Assembly: GCF_002157835.1 (NCBI RefSeq)
Contig: NZ_CP020809.1
Location: 2,542,001 to 2,606,000, forward strand
From: Mycobacterium dioxanotrophicus
Lineage (GTDB): Bacteria > Actinomycetota > Actinomycetes > Mycobacteriales > Mycobacteriaceae
Direction of reading: 5' to 3'
Length of the DNA stretch: 64,000 nucleotides
Below, in pieces: positions 25,340 through 36,600 of the stretch. Both the position numbers and the translations under genes were made by a program. The notes under the pieces were generated by a model, which saw only the letters and a list, made by a program, of their open reading frames with translations, was not told where the DNA came from and did no database searches. Within the stretch, counting starts at the first letter, position 1. Every line of letters starts with the position of its first letter.

Positions 25340-28272
25340 TGAACGGGTTTCCCGACGGCCGCGTCCCCGTTCTGCTCAGCGCCCACGCGCCAGACCTCGT
25401 CGAGCAGGACGCTGCCGCCGTCCTGCGCTACCTGGACACCCGACCCGCCGCGACGTCATCCGACGTCGCACACACCCTGCTGCGCACCCGCCGGCTGCGG
25501 CGGCACCGTGCCCTGTTGCGGGCCGCCGACCGCGACGAACTGCTCGACGCGCTACGCGCCCTGGCCGGGGGCGAGGACCACCCGCTGGTCACCAGATCGG
25601 CGGGAAGTGGTTCACAGCACGGCAACTCGCAACCCCGGGTGGCGTTCGTGTTCCCCGGCCAGGGCAGTCAGTGGCCGTCGATGGGGGTCGAGGCCTACGC
25701 CGGGTTGGTGGACTACCGGGCCGAGGCCGACACCTGCGCCGCGGCATTCGGCGCGGCCGGTGCGGCGTCGCCGCTGGACTATCTGCTGGCGCCGGCGGCG
25801 GCCGACACCAACGACTTCTCCCAGGTGCAGATCCAGGGCGCCCAGTTCGTGCACGGTGTGGCGCTGGCCCGGGTCTGGCTGTCCTGCGGTGTGCTGCCCG
25901 ACATCACCGTCGGACATTCGCTCGGCGAGATCGGCGCGGCGTACCTGGCGGGGGTCATCACGCTGCCCGAGGCGGTCGCGGTCGTCGTCGCCCGGGCCAC
26001 GGTGCTCGACCGGCTCACCGGACCGTACCGGGTGGCGGTGCTCGGCATCACCGCCGACGCGGCCAACGAGGTGATTGCCGCCACTCCAGGGTGGCTGGAA
26101 CTGTCCGTGGTGAATTCCCGCGCATCGGTGGCGATTTCAGGTGACGCTACCGCCGTTGCGGCGGCAGTGCGCACCGTCACCGGCAACGGATCGTTCGCCA
26201 AAGAGATCGAGATGTGGTTCCCGGCGCACACCACCGCGCTCGACGGGGTGCGTGCCGAACTCGAATCACTGTTGCCTGACGGCGAATTCGCCGACTCCGC
26301 GGTGCAGTTCATCGGCTCCGCCACCGCCGACGTGGTGCCGGCCGGTACAGATTTCGCCGATTACTGGTACACCAACCTGCGCAGCCCGGTGCGTTTCGAC
26401 CGTGCCATCGGTACCGCGATCCGCCGGGGCGCCCGCATCTTCGTCGAGCTCTCCGCGCACCCCGCGCTGCTGTTCGCCATGGGAGACCTGCTCGACGACG
26501 CCGATATGGCCGGCGGACCAGCGGTGACGGTGGGGTCCGGGCGGCGCGACGAACCACTCACCGAGCAAATGGCGGCCAACATCGCGACCGCGGCCCTGGC
26601 CGATCCGGATTTCCGCTGGGCCGACCTGCTCGACGCGGCGAAACCGTTGCCCGACTTTCCCTTCGCTCCGATGCGGGCCGAGCACTTGTGGGCCCGGCCG
26701 CAGCCGCTGCCCCCGCTGCCGGGCCTGACGGTGGCGACCGAACAGTGGCAGGAACAGGGTGCGGTGCCGGCCGTACCCGGTGTCCGCCGGGCAGCGGTGC
26801 TGGATCTGGGCGACGGCGGGCAGGCGAGCACGCTACTGCGGGCGGCTGTCGACAGCAGCAGCTCGGTCCGCTCCGTGGCCGCCCCCGACGCCGATCTGCT
26901 CATCGTGATCGCGCCGGACCTCCGCGCCGACGCCGCCGGGGCCGCAACGGAACTGAGCCGCCGCGTCGACGAGGGACTGCTCGGCTACCCCGACGCGATC
27001 ACCACCGACACCCGCGACGTCTGGCTGGTCACGCTCGGCGGCGAGCTGCCCGGGGCCGCCGCGCTCGCCGCGATGCACCGCAGCGTCGGCTACGAGCATC
27101 CCGACCAGAACTTCCACCGGCTGGACCTACCCGCCGATCTGCACCCCGCCGTGGCGGCGTCAGCCGTCACCGCGATGTTGGGCGACGGCGGCGATCTGGC
27201 GGTGCGCGATGACGGGCACGGCCCGGTGTTGCTGCGGCGCACCATGCGTGACGAGTTCCCGGAGGCGCCGACCTGGTCGGCCGACTCCGGGGTGTTCGAC
27301 GACGTCGTGATCACCGGTATCGGGGCGGTCGGCCTGCACTATGCACGGTATCTGGCCGAACACGGCGCCCGGCGCATCGTGCTGCTCAGCCGCAGGGGTA
27401 TGGACGCCGGTCGGCTCGCGGAGCTCGCCGCCCCCCATGATGTCGAGATCGTCGCGCCGGCTTGCGATATCACCGACCCGGCGCAGGTGTCGGCGGTGGC
27501 GGCCGAATTAGCAGGCGGCGGAGCGTCGCTGGTGATCCATACCGCGGCGAGCGCCACCATCGCGGCGCGTCGCGAGATCACCGGCACGGCCGTGCGGGAC
27601 ACGTTCGCCGCCAAGGTCGGCGGCGCGGCCAATCTCATCGCGGCGTGGCCACTGCGCCCTGACGCACGAATCCTGTTGTGTTCCTCGGTGTCCGGACTGT
27701 GGGGCGGGCACGGGCACGCGGCGTACGCGGCCGCCAACCGGATGCTGGACGGGCTGGCTGCCGAGCTGCGCACGGCAGGCAGACACTGCACCTCGGCGCG
27801 GTGGGGGCTGTGGCCCGGCAGCGGCATCATCTCCGCCGAGGAGATCGAAAGAGTGCAACGGTCGGGGCTGCAGCCCATGGACCCGGGGCGCGCGGTCGAG
27901 GCGAGTCTGCGTGATCATGTCGGTGACCCGCTGATTTTCACGGCCGACGCCGACCGGTTGCGGACGTTCCTCGGGACCGAGGACCGCGCCGAGACCCGGA
28001 TTTCCGAGCCGCCGACCCAAACGGATACCACCGCAGCGATGCGGGTCGCGTTGGGCTCGGTGCTCAAACTGGCCGACACCACACGACTGGACCTCGACGC
28101 GTCGCTGCTCGACCTCGGCGTCGATTCGCTGCTGGCGCTAGACCTCCGCAAGAAGCTCAAGAAGGCCACCGGATGCGCCGTGCCGCTGGCCACCATCCTC
28201 GGCGGCGCGAGCGCCTCCGAGCTGATCGAGCACCTCGACAGATCTGAAAAGGAAACCCTTTCGCGTGACTGA
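25339..28272 (+). CDS. mbtD: mycobactin polyketide synthase MbtD (AT-KR-ACP)
   Basis: 977 residues from the ATG at 25339 (TGATG overlap with mbtC); the frame is open further upstream but inside mbtC. Acyltransferase: FPGQGSQW (about residue 105) and GHSLGE (about 192). Ketoreductase: VVITGIGAVGLHYARYLAEH (about 655-675), and the Ser/Tyr region CSSVSGLWGGHGHAAYAAANRM. ACP near residue 926 (LGVDSLLALDL). It extends and reduces the ketide unit of mycobactin, with MbtC providing condensation. Length is typical. Confidence 0.94.
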   Translation: MNGFPDGRVPVLLSAHAPDLVEQDAAAVLRYLDTRPAATSSDVAHTLLRTRRLRRHRALLRAADRDELLDALRALAGGEDHPLVTRSAGSGSQHGNSQPRVAFVFPGQGSQWPSMGVEAYAGLVDYRAEADTCAAAFGAAGAASPLDYLLAPAAADTNDFSQVQIQGAQFVHGVALARVWLSCGVLPDITVGHSLGEIGAAYLAGVITLPEAVAVVVARATVLDRLTGPYRVAVLGITADAANEVIAATPGWLELSVVNSRASVAISGDATAVAAAVRTVTGNGSFAKEIEMWFPAHTTALDGVRAELESLLPDGEFADSAVQFIGSATADVVPAGTDFADYWYTNLRSPVRFDRAIGTAIRRGARIFVELSAHPALLFAMGDLLDDADMAGGPAVTVGSGRRDEPLTEQMAANIATAALADPDFRWADLLDAAKPLPDFPFAPMRAEHLWARPQPLPPLPGLTVATEQWQEQGAVPAVPGVRRAAVLDLGDGGQASTLLRAAVDSSSSVRSVAAPDADLLIVIAPDLRADAAGAATELSRRVDEGLLGYPDAITTDTRDVWLVTLGGELPGAAALAAMHRSVGYEHPDQNFHRLDLPADLHPAVAASAVTAMLGDGGDLAVRDDGHGPVLLRRTMRDEFPEAPTWSADSGVFDDVVITGIGAVGLHYARYLAEHGARRIVLLSRRGMDAGRLAELAAPHDVEIVAPACDITDPAQVSAVAAELAGGGASLVIHTAASATIAARREITGTAVRDTFAAKVGGAANLIAAWPLRPDARILLCSSVSGLWGGHGHAAYAAANRMLDGLAAELRTAGRHCTSARWGLWPGSGIISAEEIERVQRSGLQPMDPGRAVEASLRDHVGDPLIFTADADRLRTFLGTEDRAETRISEPPTQTDTTAAMRVALGSVLKLADTTRLDLDASLLDLGVDSLLALDLRKKLKKATGCAVPLATILGGASASELIEHLDRSEKETLSRD

Positions 28273-31200
28273 CATCGCAGACGCACCCAGTACTTCCGAC
28301 GCCCGGCTGGAGTTGATGCGGCGCAAGCTCGCCGAACGCGGCCTGGCTTCGGCGCCCGGGGCGGGGCACGCCGAACGTGCCGCGGTGGATCCCGGTGCCC
28401 TGACCGACGGGCAGCGCCGGATGTGGTTCGTGCAGGGCTTCGACCCGAGTGGGGTGTTGCTCAACGTCTGCGCGTCCTACCGGCTCACCGGTGAGCTCGA
28501 CGCCGAGGCGCTGCACGCCGCGGTCAACGCCGTCGCACAGCGGCATCCGATCCTGCGGACAACGTTCGCCGCCGACGAGAACGGTGAACCCCGTGCGACC
28601 GTGCACGACGACTTGCTCCCGGCCTGGACGACGCATGATCTCACCGACAAGTCCGAGCGGGCACGGCAATTGCGGCTCGAGGTGCTCGCGCAGCGGGAAT
28701 TCGGCACCCCGTTCGATCTGGGCGCCGAATCCGCGCTGCGGCTCACGCTCATCAAGACCGGTCCCACCGACCACGTCATGCTGCTCGTCGCGCACCACAT
28801 CGCCTGGGACGACGGATCGTGGCGCGTGTTCTTCACCGATCTCACCCGCGCCTACGATGGAGCCCAACTCCCGGAAACACCACGGGCATACCTCAATCCG
28901 GGCCTCGGCGGCGTGGAGGCCGACGAGGATCTCGCCTATTGGCGCGACGTCCTCGCCGACCCGCCGGAGCCGTTGGAACTGCCCGGCCCCACCGGTTCAG
29001 CCGTGCCGAGCGGCTTCCGCTCGCAGCGCACCACGCTGGTGCTGGGCCCGGACACGGTCGAGAAGGTATCCACGCTGGCCCGCGACACCGGCGCAACGCC
29101 GTACATGGTGCTGCTGGCCGCCTTTGGTGCCCTGATCAACCGCTATACCCATACCGACGACTTCCTGGTCGCCACCCCGGTGCTCAACCGCGAATCCGAC
29201 GAGACAATCGGCTACTACGGCAACACCGTGGCCATGCGCATGCGGATCGATCGGACCACTGGATTCCATGAACTGGTCACCGCGACCCGCGACCTCGCGC
29301 TGGGAGCGTTCGCCCATCAGCGGGTCAACCTGGACCGCGTGGTGCGCGAACTGAACCCGGACCGGCGCCACGGTGCCGAACGGATGACCAGGCTGAGCTT
29401 CGGTTTCCGTGAGCCCGACGGTGGCGGCTTCAGCCCCGACGGTGTGATGTGCCGGCGCGGTGAGCTACGCGGCCAGCACACCCAGCTGCCGCTGGGCTTC
29501 ATGGTCGAATGGGACGCCACCGGCGGTGTCGTCGTCGAGGCCGAATACCTCACCGAGGTCATCGACGCCCCGCTGGCCGCCCAGATGCTGCGCCACTACG
29601 CCGTCCTCCTCGACGACGCACTGACCGATCCGCAGCGGCCGCTGTCCCGCCTGCAGCTCTTCGGCCCCGAAGACGCCACCTGGCTCCGCGCCGTCAGCAC
29701 CGGTGAGCAGTTCCACACTCCGGCAACCACATTGACGGACCTGGTGACCGAGCAGGCCGCCCGCACGCCCGAGGCGACGGCCGTGGTGTACGAGGGCAGG
29801 CACTACAGCTACCGCGAGCTGAACGAATCGGCGAACCGGCTGGCGCACTGGCTCATCGGGCAGGGCATCGGCACCGAGGACCGGGTGGCGGTCCTGCTGG
29901 ACAAGTCACCGGAGCTCGTCATCACCGCGCTCGCCATCGTCAAGGCCGGCGCGGTGTACCTGCCGGTGGATCCGACCTATCCGCAAGACCGGCTCGACTA
30001 CATCCTCGCCGACTCCGACCCGAAAATCGTGTTGCGCGAACCGGTCACCGGCCTGGACGACCAGCCGTGCACCGACCCGACCGACACCGAGCGAGTGCGC
30101 CCGCTGCACCCGGACAACACCGCGTACCTGATCTACACCTCCGGGTCCACCGGCCTGCCCAAAGGTGTTCCGGTGCAGCACCGTCCGATCGCCGAGTACT
30201 TCGTGTGGTTCGGCGGCGACTACGGGGTGTCGCAGGACGACCGCCTGCTGCAGGTGGCGTCGCAGAGCTTCGACGTGTCGATCGGTGAGATCTTCGGCAT
30301 GCTGGCCGCCGGGGCGCGGCTCGTCATCCCCAAACCGGGAGGACTGACGGACATCGGATACCTCACCGCGCTTCTGCGCGACGAGGGGATCACCTCGATG
30401 CACTTCGTGCCGTCGCTGCTCGGCCTGTTCCTGTCGCTGCCCGGGGTCAACGAATGGCGCACCCTGCAACGTGTGCCCATCGGTGGGGAAGCCCTGCCGG
30501 GCGAGATCGCCGACAAGTTCCACGCCACGTTCGACGCGTTGCTGCACAACTTCTACGGGCCGACCGAGACCGTGCTCAACTGCACCCGCTACAAGGTGGA
30601 AGGCAAACAGGGCGCCCGCATCGTCCCGATCGGCACGCCGAAGATCAACACCACCATCCATCTGCTCGACGACGCATTGCAGCCCGTGCCGCCCGGGGTG
30701 ATGGGCGAGATCTACATCGGCGGAACACATATCGCCCACGGCTACCACCACCGGCCGGGCCTGACCGCGGAACGCTTCGTCGCCGACCCGTTCAATCCCG
30801 GAGCCCGCATGTACCGGTCGGGGGATCTGGCCCGGCGCAACGCCGACGGTGACATCGAATTCGTCGGCCGCGCAGACGAACAGGTCAAGATCCGCGGGTT
30901 CCGCATCGAACTGGGCGAGGTGTCAGCGGCGATCTCCGTCGACCCGTCGGTCGGCCAGGCCGTCGTCGTGGTCAGCGATCTGCCCAGCCTGGGCAAGAGC
31001 CTCGTCGCCTACGTCACCGCGGCCGCCGACGCCGACAGGGTAGAGATCGATCGCATCCGCGCCAGGGTGAGCGCTGCGCTGCCCGAGTTCATGGTGCCCG
31101 CGGCATACGTCGAGCTGTCCGAAATCCCGATCACCGCGCACGGCAAGATCGACCGCAGGGCGCTCCCAGAACCGGAAATCGCGTCCACCAAGGAGTTTCG

Positions 31201-33679
31201 GGAACCGTGGACGGACACCGAACGCGACGTCGCGGGATTGTTCGCCGAACTGCTCGACCGCGCGACCGTGGGCGCCGACGACTCGTTCTTCGATCTTGGT
31301 GGCCACTCGCTGCTGGCCACCAAGCTGGTCGCCGCGGTACGGGCTCGCTGCGGTGTCGACGTCGGTGTGCAGGACGTGTTCGAGCATGCCACCGTGGCGG
31401 GATTGGCCACGCACATCGAGGCGCTGCGCGCCTCGGGTACGAGTGCGGGTAGGCCTGCGATCGTCGCCGTGCCGCACGACGGGCCGCTGCAGATGTCGGC
31501 CGCGCAGCTTCGGCAGTGGTTCCAGTTCCGCATCGACGGTCCCAACCCGGTCAACAACGTTCCGTTCGCGGCGCGACTGACTGGTCCGTGCGACGTCGAC
31601 GCGTTGATCGCCGCGGTCAACGACGTCGTCGACCGACACGAGATCCTGCGGACGACCTATCGGGAAATCGACGGTGTGCCATACCAGATCGTGCATCCGC
31701 GGGCCCCGCTGACCGTACGCCGGGCCAGCGGTGACGGGGAGGACTGGCTTCAGCGTGAACTCGACGCCGAACGCAAATACTGCTTCGACCTCGAGGCCGA
31801 CCTGCCCATCCGTGCCGCCGTGCTGTCGACCGGCGAGGGACATGTGCTTTCGCTCATCGTTCATCACGTCGCCGCCGACCACTGGTCGGGCGCCGTGCTG
31901 TTCACCGACCTGCTCACGGCATATCACGCGCGGCGCGCGGGACAACCGGTGCAGTTGGCGCCACTGCCGGTGCAGTACGCGGACTTCGCGGCCTGGCAGG
32001 TGGCCACGGACGATGCCACGGTCGATGCGCAGCGGGATTACTGGACAACACAACTGGCCGGGTTGCCCGAGGAGAACGGCCTGCAGCCGGACTTCCCGCG
32101 TCCGCCCGTGCCGAGCGGTGACGGCCGCGCGTTCGACTTCACCATCGACGCGGCGACCCGCACGAAGCTCGTCGAACTGACCCGCGAACTCGGCGTCACC
32201 GAATTCATGCTGTTGCAGGCAGTTGTCGCCATCGCCTTGCACAAGGCGGGGCAGGGTACCGACATACCGCTGGGCACGCCCGTCGCCGGGCGCACGGCCC
32301 CTGAGCTCGACGCGCTGATCGGATTCTTCATCAACATCGTCGTGCTCCGAAAAGACCTGTCGGGCAACCCGACCCTGCGCGAGGTGCTTCGACGGTCACG
32401 CGATATGGCGTTGGCCGCCTACCAGCATCAGGATCTGCCGTTCGATCGCGTCGTCGATGCCGTGAGCCCGGTGCGGTCGCTGTCGCGCAACCCGCTGTTC
32501 GGGGTCGTCGTCCATGTCCGCGAAGATCTGCCCGCCGAGCAGGTCATCGCCTCCGGTCCTGAGGGCGAAACTCGGTTCACCGCACTGGAACCGACATTCG
32601 ACGTGGCCCATGCCGATCTGTCGCTGAATTTCTTCGCTCAGCCCGGCGCCGGGTACAAGGGCACGGTCATCTACCGCACCGAGCTGTATGAACCCGCCAC
32701 CGCGCAGCGGCTCGTCGGTTGGTTGCACCGCATCGTCGGCGCGTTCGCCACCGACGCCGACCAGACGCTGCGCGACATCAGCGTCATCGAACCGGCCGAG
32801 CGGGAACGCCTGGTCGAGGACTGGAGCCGGCGGGCGGTGCCGCCTGCCGGGCTGCCGCAGACCGAAGGTGCGACGCACGTCTACGTCCTCGACGAGTGGC
32901 GGGAGCCCACGGCTGTCGGCGTCATCGGCGACGTGTACTTCGCGGGCGGTGCTGTCGACGAAGCGGCGCGGAGCGCACCGACGGCGTCCGCACAACGGTT
33001 CGTGCCCAACCCTTTCGGTGCGGGGCAGTTGTACCGCACCGGGGACCGGGCCCGGTGGACCACCGACGGCCGGCTGGAACCGGTCACCACGGGCGACCCC
33101 CGCCTGCAGGCCGCGCTGGAGGCGCTCGACGGCGTCGCGGCGGCCGCCACCCGCAACTGGGAAGGCCGCGGCGGGACGCTGCTGGCCGGGTACATCGTCG
33201 TCCACGGTGATGCCGACGTGGTGCTGGAGGCTGTACGTGCCGCGCTCCCAGAGGAATTCAGTGGCGTCTCCATCCTCGTCGTCGACGACGTCACGTTGTT
33301 GGCACGGCCGCGGGCGACGGCGACGGTGCGCAGCGAACCTCCGGCCACGCCGACCGAACAGGCCCTGGCCGCTCAGCTGGCCGAGCTGCTCGGCGTCGAC
33401 GAGGTGGGGCGCTACGACGATTTCTTCGCCCTCGGCGGCGACAGCATCCTGGCCGTTCAGCTGGCGGCGCGAGCGCGGGATGCCGGGGTCGCCATGACGG
33501 CGCGGATGGTGTTCGAACATTCGGAGCTGGCCGAGTTGGCCGCGGCGATCGACACCGGCACCGGCACCGCGGCACCCGGCGACACCCACCACGCACCCAT
33601 GGCCGCATCCGGTCTGTCGGCCGACGAGCTGGCGATGCTGACCGCGGGCTGGGGACACGACACGGACGGAACACCATGA
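28265..33679 (+). CDS. mbtE: mycobactin NRPS MbtE (C-A-PCP-C-degenerate A-PCP)
   Basis: 1804 residues, GTG start overlapping mbtD by eight bases. First condensation domain with HHIAWDDGSW (about 177); adenylation domain with YLIYTSGSTGLPKGV (about 620) and YRSGDLARR; carrier domain FFDLGGHSLLATKL (about 1010); second condensation domain with HHVAADHWSG (about 1199). Then a ~200-residue stretch (about 1520-1700) resembles only the C-terminal part of an A domain (FVPNPFGAGQLYRTGDRARW) without A1-A5 motifs, followed by a second carrier, FFALGGDSILAVQL (about 1720). It activates the internal (N-hydroxy)lysine. The truncated A remnant suggests a second module that lost substrate selection. Confidence 0.93.
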   Translation: MTDIADAPSTSDARLELMRRKLAERGLASAPGAGHAERAAVDPGALTDGQRRMWFVQGFDPSGVLLNVCASYRLTGELDAEALHAAVNAVAQRHPILRTTFAADENGEPRATVHDDLLPAWTTHDLTDKSERARQLRLEVLAQREFGTPFDLGAESALRLTLIKTGPTDHVMLLVAHHIAWDDGSWRVFFTDLTRAYDGAQLPETPRAYLNPGLGGVEADEDLAYWRDVLADPPEPLELPGPTGSAVPSGFRSQRTTLVLGPDTVEKVSTLARDTGATPYMVLLAAFGALINRYTHTDDFLVATPVLNRESDETIGYYGNTVAMRMRIDRTTGFHELVTATRDLALGAFAHQRVNLDRVVRELNPDRRHGAERMTRLSFGFREPDGGGFSPDGVMCRRGELRGQHTQLPLGFMVEWDATGGVVVEAEYLTEVIDAPLAAQMLRHYAVLLDDALTDPQRPLSRLQLFGPEDATWLRAVSTGEQFHTPATTLTDLVTEQAARTPEATAVVYEGRHYSYRELNESANRLAHWLIGQGIGTEDRVAVLLDKSPELVITALAIVKAGAVYLPVDPTYPQDRLDYILADSDPKIVLREPVTGLDDQPCTDPTDTERVRPLHPDNTAYLIYTSGSTGLPKGVPVQHRPIAEYFVWFGGDYGVSQDDRLLQVASQSFDVSIGEIFGMLAAGARLVIPKPGGLTDIGYLTALLRDEGITSMHFVPSLLGLFLSLPGVNEWRTLQRVPIGGEALPGEIADKFHATFDALLHNFYGPTETVLNCTRYKVEGKQGARIVPIGTPKINTTIHLLDDALQPVPPGVMGEIYIGGTHIAHGYHHRPGLTAERFVADPFNPGARMYRSGDLARRNADGDIEFVGRADEQVKIRGFRIELGEVSAAISVDPSVGQAVVVVSDLPSLGKSLVAYVTAAADADRVEIDRIRARVSAALPEFMVPAAYVELSEIPITAHGKIDRRALPEPEIASTKEFREPWTDTERDVAGLFAELLDRATVGADDSFFDLGGHSLLATKLVAAVRARCGVDVGVQDVFEHATVAGLATHIEALRASGTSAGRPAIVAVPHDGPLQMSAAQLRQWFQFRIDGPNPVNNVPFAARLTGPCDVDALIAAVNDVVDRHEILRTTYREIDGVPYQIVHPRAPLTVRRASGDGEDWLQRELDAERKYCFDLEADLPIRAAVLSTGEGHVLSLIVHHVAADHWSGAVLFTDLLTAYHARRAGQPVQLAPLPVQYADFAAWQVATDDATVDAQRDYWTTQLAGLPEENGLQPDFPRPPVPSGDGRAFDFTIDAATRTKLVELTRELGVTEFMLLQAVVAIALHKAGQGTDIPLGTPVAGRTAPELDALIGFFINIVVLRKDLSGNPTLREVLRRSRDMALAAYQHQDLPFDRVVDAVSPVRSLSRNPLFGVVVHVREDLPAEQVIASGPEGETRFTALEPTFDVAHADLSLNFFAQPGAGYKGTVIYRTELYEPATAQRLVGWLHRIVGAFATDADQTLRDISVIEPAERERLVEDWSRRAVPPAGLPQTEGATHVYVLDEWREPTAVGVIGDVYFAGGAVDEAARSAPTASAQRFVPNPFGAGQLYRTGDRARWTTDGRLEPVTTGDPRLQAALEALDGVAAAATRNWEGRGGTLLAGYIVVHGDADVVLEAVRAALPEEFSGVSILVVDDVTLLARPRATATVRSEPPATPTEQALAAQLAELLGVDEVGRYDDFFALGGDSILAVQLAARARDAGVAMTARMVFEHSELAELAAAIDTGTGTAAPGDTHHAPMAASGLSADELAMLTAGWGHDTDGTP

Positions 33680-36600
33680 CCGCAACCGGAACACCGCGCG
33701 GCGTCGACGACGTCCTGGCACTGAGCCCGCTGCAGCAGGGGTTGTACTCCTTGGCCGGGTTGACCGACGGTGACGACGGCGTCGACCCGTACGTCATCGC
33801 GATGGCCGCCGACATCGACGGGCACCTGGACATCGAGTTGCTGCGGACCTGCGCCGAGGCAATGCTGGTGCGCCATCCCAACCTGCGCGCCAGCTTCTTT
33901 CAGGGCAAGCTGAGTCGCCCGGTGGCCGTCGTTCCGTCGGAGGTCGCGGTGCCGTGGCGGCATGTCAGCGCGAGCGATGCAGAGGCCGTCACCGTCGAGG
34001 CCGAGGAGCGGGCCAGGCCTTTCGATCTGGGCCGCGGTCCGTTGATCCGGTTCCTGCTCATCGAAAAGCCCGAGCTGCGTTGGCGACTGGTCATCGTCGC
34101 GCACCACATCACGATCGACGGGTGGTCGCTGCCGGTGTTCGTCGGCGAGTTCCTCTCGCTGTACGCGGCCAAGGGGGATCAGGCGGCGCTGCCCGCACCG
34201 CCCCGGCCGTACCGCGACTACATCGGCTGGCTGGCCGGGCTGGACCAGGACGCCAGCCGGACCCGCTGGCGCGCACACCTCGCGGGTCTGGACGCCCCGA
34301 CCATGCTGTCCCCGGCACTGTCGGGTCGGGAGGCCCGGCCCGGACTGCCCGAGCGCACCGAGGTCACCCTCGACGAGCAGCAGACCACCCAGATCGTGAA
34401 CGCGGCCCGCTCGCGCGGCATCACCGTCAACACACTGTTCCAAATGGCCTGGGCCACCATCTTGTCCGCGTTCACCGATCGCACCGATGTGGTGTTCGGC
34501 GTGACGGTTTCGGGCCGTCCGGACGAGCTGGCCGGGGTGGAGGCGATGGTCGGGCTCTTCATCAACACCGTTCCGCTGCGCGTTCGCCTCGACCCGTCGC
34601 GACCGGTGGGGGCGCAATGCCTGGCCCTGCAACGCGAGGCCGCCGACCTGCGCGACCACAGCTATCTCAGTCACACCGAACTGCGGTCGCTCGGTGAGAT
34701 CGGCGAACTCTACGACACGCTGCTGGTGTACGAGAACTTCCCACCCGGCGGCCTGGTCGGCAGTGGCGACTTCACTCTCCCCGGAGCGGTGCTGAAACCG
34801 TCTGCGCTGGAAAGCCTCTCGCATTTCCCGGTCACCATCGCCGCGCACCCCACCCACGGCAGGCTCACCGTACTGGTCGAAACACTCGACGGTGCACTGG
34901 GTTTGCTCGACCCGCGGGCACTCGGGCAGCGCGTTCTCACCGTCGTGCAGCGTCTCCTGCAGCTGTGGGATCGCCCCATGCGTGAGGTGACCGTCACCCA
35001 GGGCGACGAGCAGCAGCCCGCCGCTGCGGCGGACACCACCGAACGACCCGGCGGGTTTCATACCGCGTTGACGACGGTCGCCGCGCAGCGCCTCGGGTCG
35101 ATCGCACTGAGCTGGGATGGCGGCGAACTGAGCTACCGTCGGCTCGAGGAGGCCGCCGACACATTGGCTGCCGGCCTGCACCGCCGGGGGGTGCGCACCG
35201 AAACGCCGGTCCCGATCCGATTGCGCCGTGGCCCCGATTACGTCGTCGCCATGCTGGCCGTGCTCAAGGCGGGCGGGCTCATCGTGCCGCTGGATCCCGC
35301 CATGCCCGCTGAACGCGTCGCCGAGATCCTCCGCCAAACCGGTGCGACCCTCGTCGTCGACGATGCCCTGCTCGCCGCCGTCGCCGGCGAACCGGCCACC
35401 GAGTACAGCCCACCACCGGTACACCCCGGCCAAGGCGCCTACATCGTCTTCACCTCGGGTACCACCGGTAAACCCAAGGGCGTCATCGGAACCCACCGGG
35501 CCCTGCTGGCCTACGGCGCCGACCACGCCCGCCGGGTCCTGCGTCCGGCCGCGGACCGGCTCGGCCGACCACTGCGCATCGCGCATGCCTGGTCCTTCAC
35601 CTTCGATGCGGCCTGGCAACCGCTGGTGGCCCTGCTCGACGGGCACACCGTGCACATCGTGGGCGACGAGATCCAGCGGGATGCTGAGGCTCTCGTCGAC
35701 ACCATCGGCCGCTACGCGATCGACATGATCGACACCACGCCGTCGATGTTCAGCCAGCTGCGGGCGGCAGGGCTGCTCTCGCGGGTTCCGTTGGCCGTGC
35801 TGGCACTGGGTGGCGAAGCCATCGACCCCGCTGCGTGGCAGGGGATCCGGGACGAGTGCGAGCGCACCTGGATGTCGGCGTACAACTGTTACGGACCGAC
35901 CGAGACCACGGTTGAGGCGGTCGTCGCCACGATCACCGGGCACAGCTCGCCATGCATCGGTGAGCCCACCGATTCGACCGCCGCCTACCTCTTGGATCAC
36001 TGGCTGCGGCCGGTTCCCGACGGCGTGGCAGGCGAGTTGTACCTGACCGGTGGACAACTCACCCGCGGCTACATCGGCAGGCCGGGGGAGACCGCGAGCC
36101 GGTTCGTCGCCGATCCGTTCATTCCCGGTGCGCGCATGTACCGGACGGGTGACGTGGCGCGTCGCCGACCCGGCTCGCGCGCCATCGAATTTCTGGGTCG
36201 GGTGGACGACCAGGTCAAGATCCGCGGGTTCCGGGTGGAGCCGGGCGAGGTCGCAGCAGTGCTGCGCAGGCAACCCGGCGTACGGCACGCCCACGTCGCG
36301 GTGCGCCGGCACCGCAGCGGACCACGGTTGACGGCCTATGTGTGCGGTGACGTGCCCACCGCCGAGCTCCGTCACACGTTATCGGCGATGTTGCCGAGAT
36401 ACCTGGTGCCCCATCACATCATCGCGGTGGACGAAATTCCGCTGACCACCAACGGCAAGGTCGACGACACCGCGCTGGCCGCGTTCGACGCGACGGTCCG
36501 CGTCGACGGATCCGACGCGCCGGCGACGGACACCGAGAAGGTGCTCGCCGAGGTACTGGCCGACATGCTCGACGCCGGTCACGTCGACGTCACCGCAGAC

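Noticed and set aside
33457..36375. 972-residue minus-strand frame opposite mbtE/mbtF
   Set aside because: Antisense of NRPS coding sequence; composition-driven open frame without recognisable motifs.
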